From an uncultured delta proteobacterium (GTDB lineage Bacteria; Desulfobacterota; WTBG01; CAIYCZ01), in assembly GCA_903924805.1 (NCBI GenBank), contig CAIYCZ010000580.1, positions 1 through 12,815 on the forward strand: a DNA stretch of 12,815 bases. The letters run 5' to 3'. This document shows, one piece after another, positions 12,201 to 12,815 of the stretch. Within the stretch, counting starts at the first letter, position 1. Every line of letters starts with the position of its first letter. The notes below the pieces were generated by a model that worked only from the letters and a program-made list of their open reading frames with translations, was not told the origin of the DNA and did no database searches. The translations under genes were made by a program, and so were the position numbers.

Positions 12201-12815
12201 ATGGAAAATGTAGATGAAATAATAATAAGATTTTATAAAGCGAATATTGAACTCTCTGAATTAGTTGATGAGAAATATGCTGGAAATTGGGAGAATTTAA
12301 GACTAAATGATGACAAACAAGCCAGTCAATTTCGGGATATAATGGAATATGCTATATCTGATTTCCACCAAGCAACCTCAGGAGGGAAACTTTTTCAAGT
12401 AACAAATGACTTTGTTAAGCTTTATGAGAGACTAAATGAAATAACAGAAAATTACTTTAGAAAGGCTAACATAGAAGGCTTAATAAATCATATTGAAGAA
12501 GACTGGGGTTGGAAAACTGATGAGGGATATGTTGATGACCACGGTTTCATGGACGGATTTAAAATTTTCTTCTCTTTGCCTAATTATGGCCCAGATGCTT
12601 GGATAAAAAGGAGTTTGCTTATTAGGGGAGCCCGCATATCACCAACGATAACAAAATTTCCCAAAAACATTGAATCTGCGTTTAAAGAGGTCTGTTCGTG
12701 TTTTATATACGGTCATTTTATTGCTGCGTGTGCTTTATCAAGGTCTGTATTGGAGTTTTGTCTTAAAGAGAAATATAATCTTAACGACACTCAACTCCCC
12801 TTAAAAGAAATTATA
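12201..12815 (+). CDS. Hypothetical protein with DUF4145-like C-terminal stretch, partial (3' end outside window)
   Basis: The frame is open from ATG 12201 to the window end, 205 residues without a stop. GAGG (12189-12192) lies 8 nt upstream. The N-terminal 120 residues are acidic and mainly helical with no family I recognise (beginning MENVDEIIIRFYKANIELSE). The end, FKEVCSCFIYGHFIAACALSRSVLEFCLKEKY (about 166-197), matches the pattern of DUF4145-like proteins, in which a cysteine and an Ala-rich helix precede LxRxxLE. These proteins are often found in accessory and defence-associated regions, but their activity is not settled. GC is about one third in a sampled line, well below the upstream genes. 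Together with the repeats and tRNA-like fragment just before it, this suggests acquired DNA. Function unknown. Confidence 0.7.
   Translation, partial: MENVDEIIIRFYKANIELSELVDEKYAGNWENLRLNDDKQASQFRDIMEYAISDFHQATSGGKLFQVTNDFVKLYERLNEITENYFRKANIEGLINHIEEDWGWKTDEGYVDDHGFMDGFKIFFSLPNYGPDAWIKRSLLIRGARISPTITKFPKNIESAFKEVCSCFIYGHFIAACALSRSVLEFCLKEKYNLNDTQLPLKEII

Overview
The window looks like a chromosomal segment from an uncultured, probably Gram-negative bacterium. The first 8 kb have moderate GC, and there are AT-rich accessory patches near 7.95-8.9 kb and beyond about 12.1 kb. The lineage cannot be fixed from sequence alone. A split CrtYc/CrtYd lycopene cyclase, a flavodoxin-ferredoxin fusion and a secreted YVTN-type propeller with a Ser/Thr-rich stalk fit several poorly cultured phyla, and no rRNA or complete tRNA is present to decide.

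Region 1 (1-5276) is a compact carotenoid/isoprenoid cluster that alternates strands. It holds crtI (3' part, +), ispH and crtB (-, overlapping by one base), crtYc and crtYd (+, GTGA overlap), then a short-chain prenyl (probably GGPP) synthase downstream of an EFR1-like flavodoxin/2x[4Fe-4S] protein (-). The predicted route is HMBPP to IPP/DMAPP (IspH), then GGPP, phytoene (CrtB), lycopene (CrtI) and a cyclic carotene (CrtYc/Yd). The redox protein is a plausible but unproven electron donor, for example to IspH.

Region 2 (5277-7947) is a 231-bp intergenic region with repeated TGCAAT motifs and two short dyads, followed by comEC, the DNA-uptake channel. As read, comEC is split into two overlapping reading frames by a one-base shift near a G5 run or a T8 run.

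Region 3 (7948-9143) is an AT-rich small-gene module: a short DUF433 protein, a BrnT-like toxin and a CopG/BrnA-type antitoxin. It is followed by a degenerate heptamer tandem array, a 27-codon ORF with a strong ribosome binding site, and a strong intrinsic terminator lying inside that ORF.

Region 4 (9144-11849) encodes one large secreted protein: signal peptide, beta-propeller body, Ser/Thr linker and a helical C-terminal domain that begins at a single Cys.

Region 5 (11850-12815) is repeat-rich non-coding DNA. It has two motifs resembling RAYT/REP-type ends, a 99-bp element bounded by perfect 21-bp inverted repeats with a nested hairpin, and a tRNA-like T-arm fragment. An AT-rich partial gene with a DUF4145-like C-terminal stretch then runs off the end of the window. 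This looks like the edge of an accessory or mobile region.
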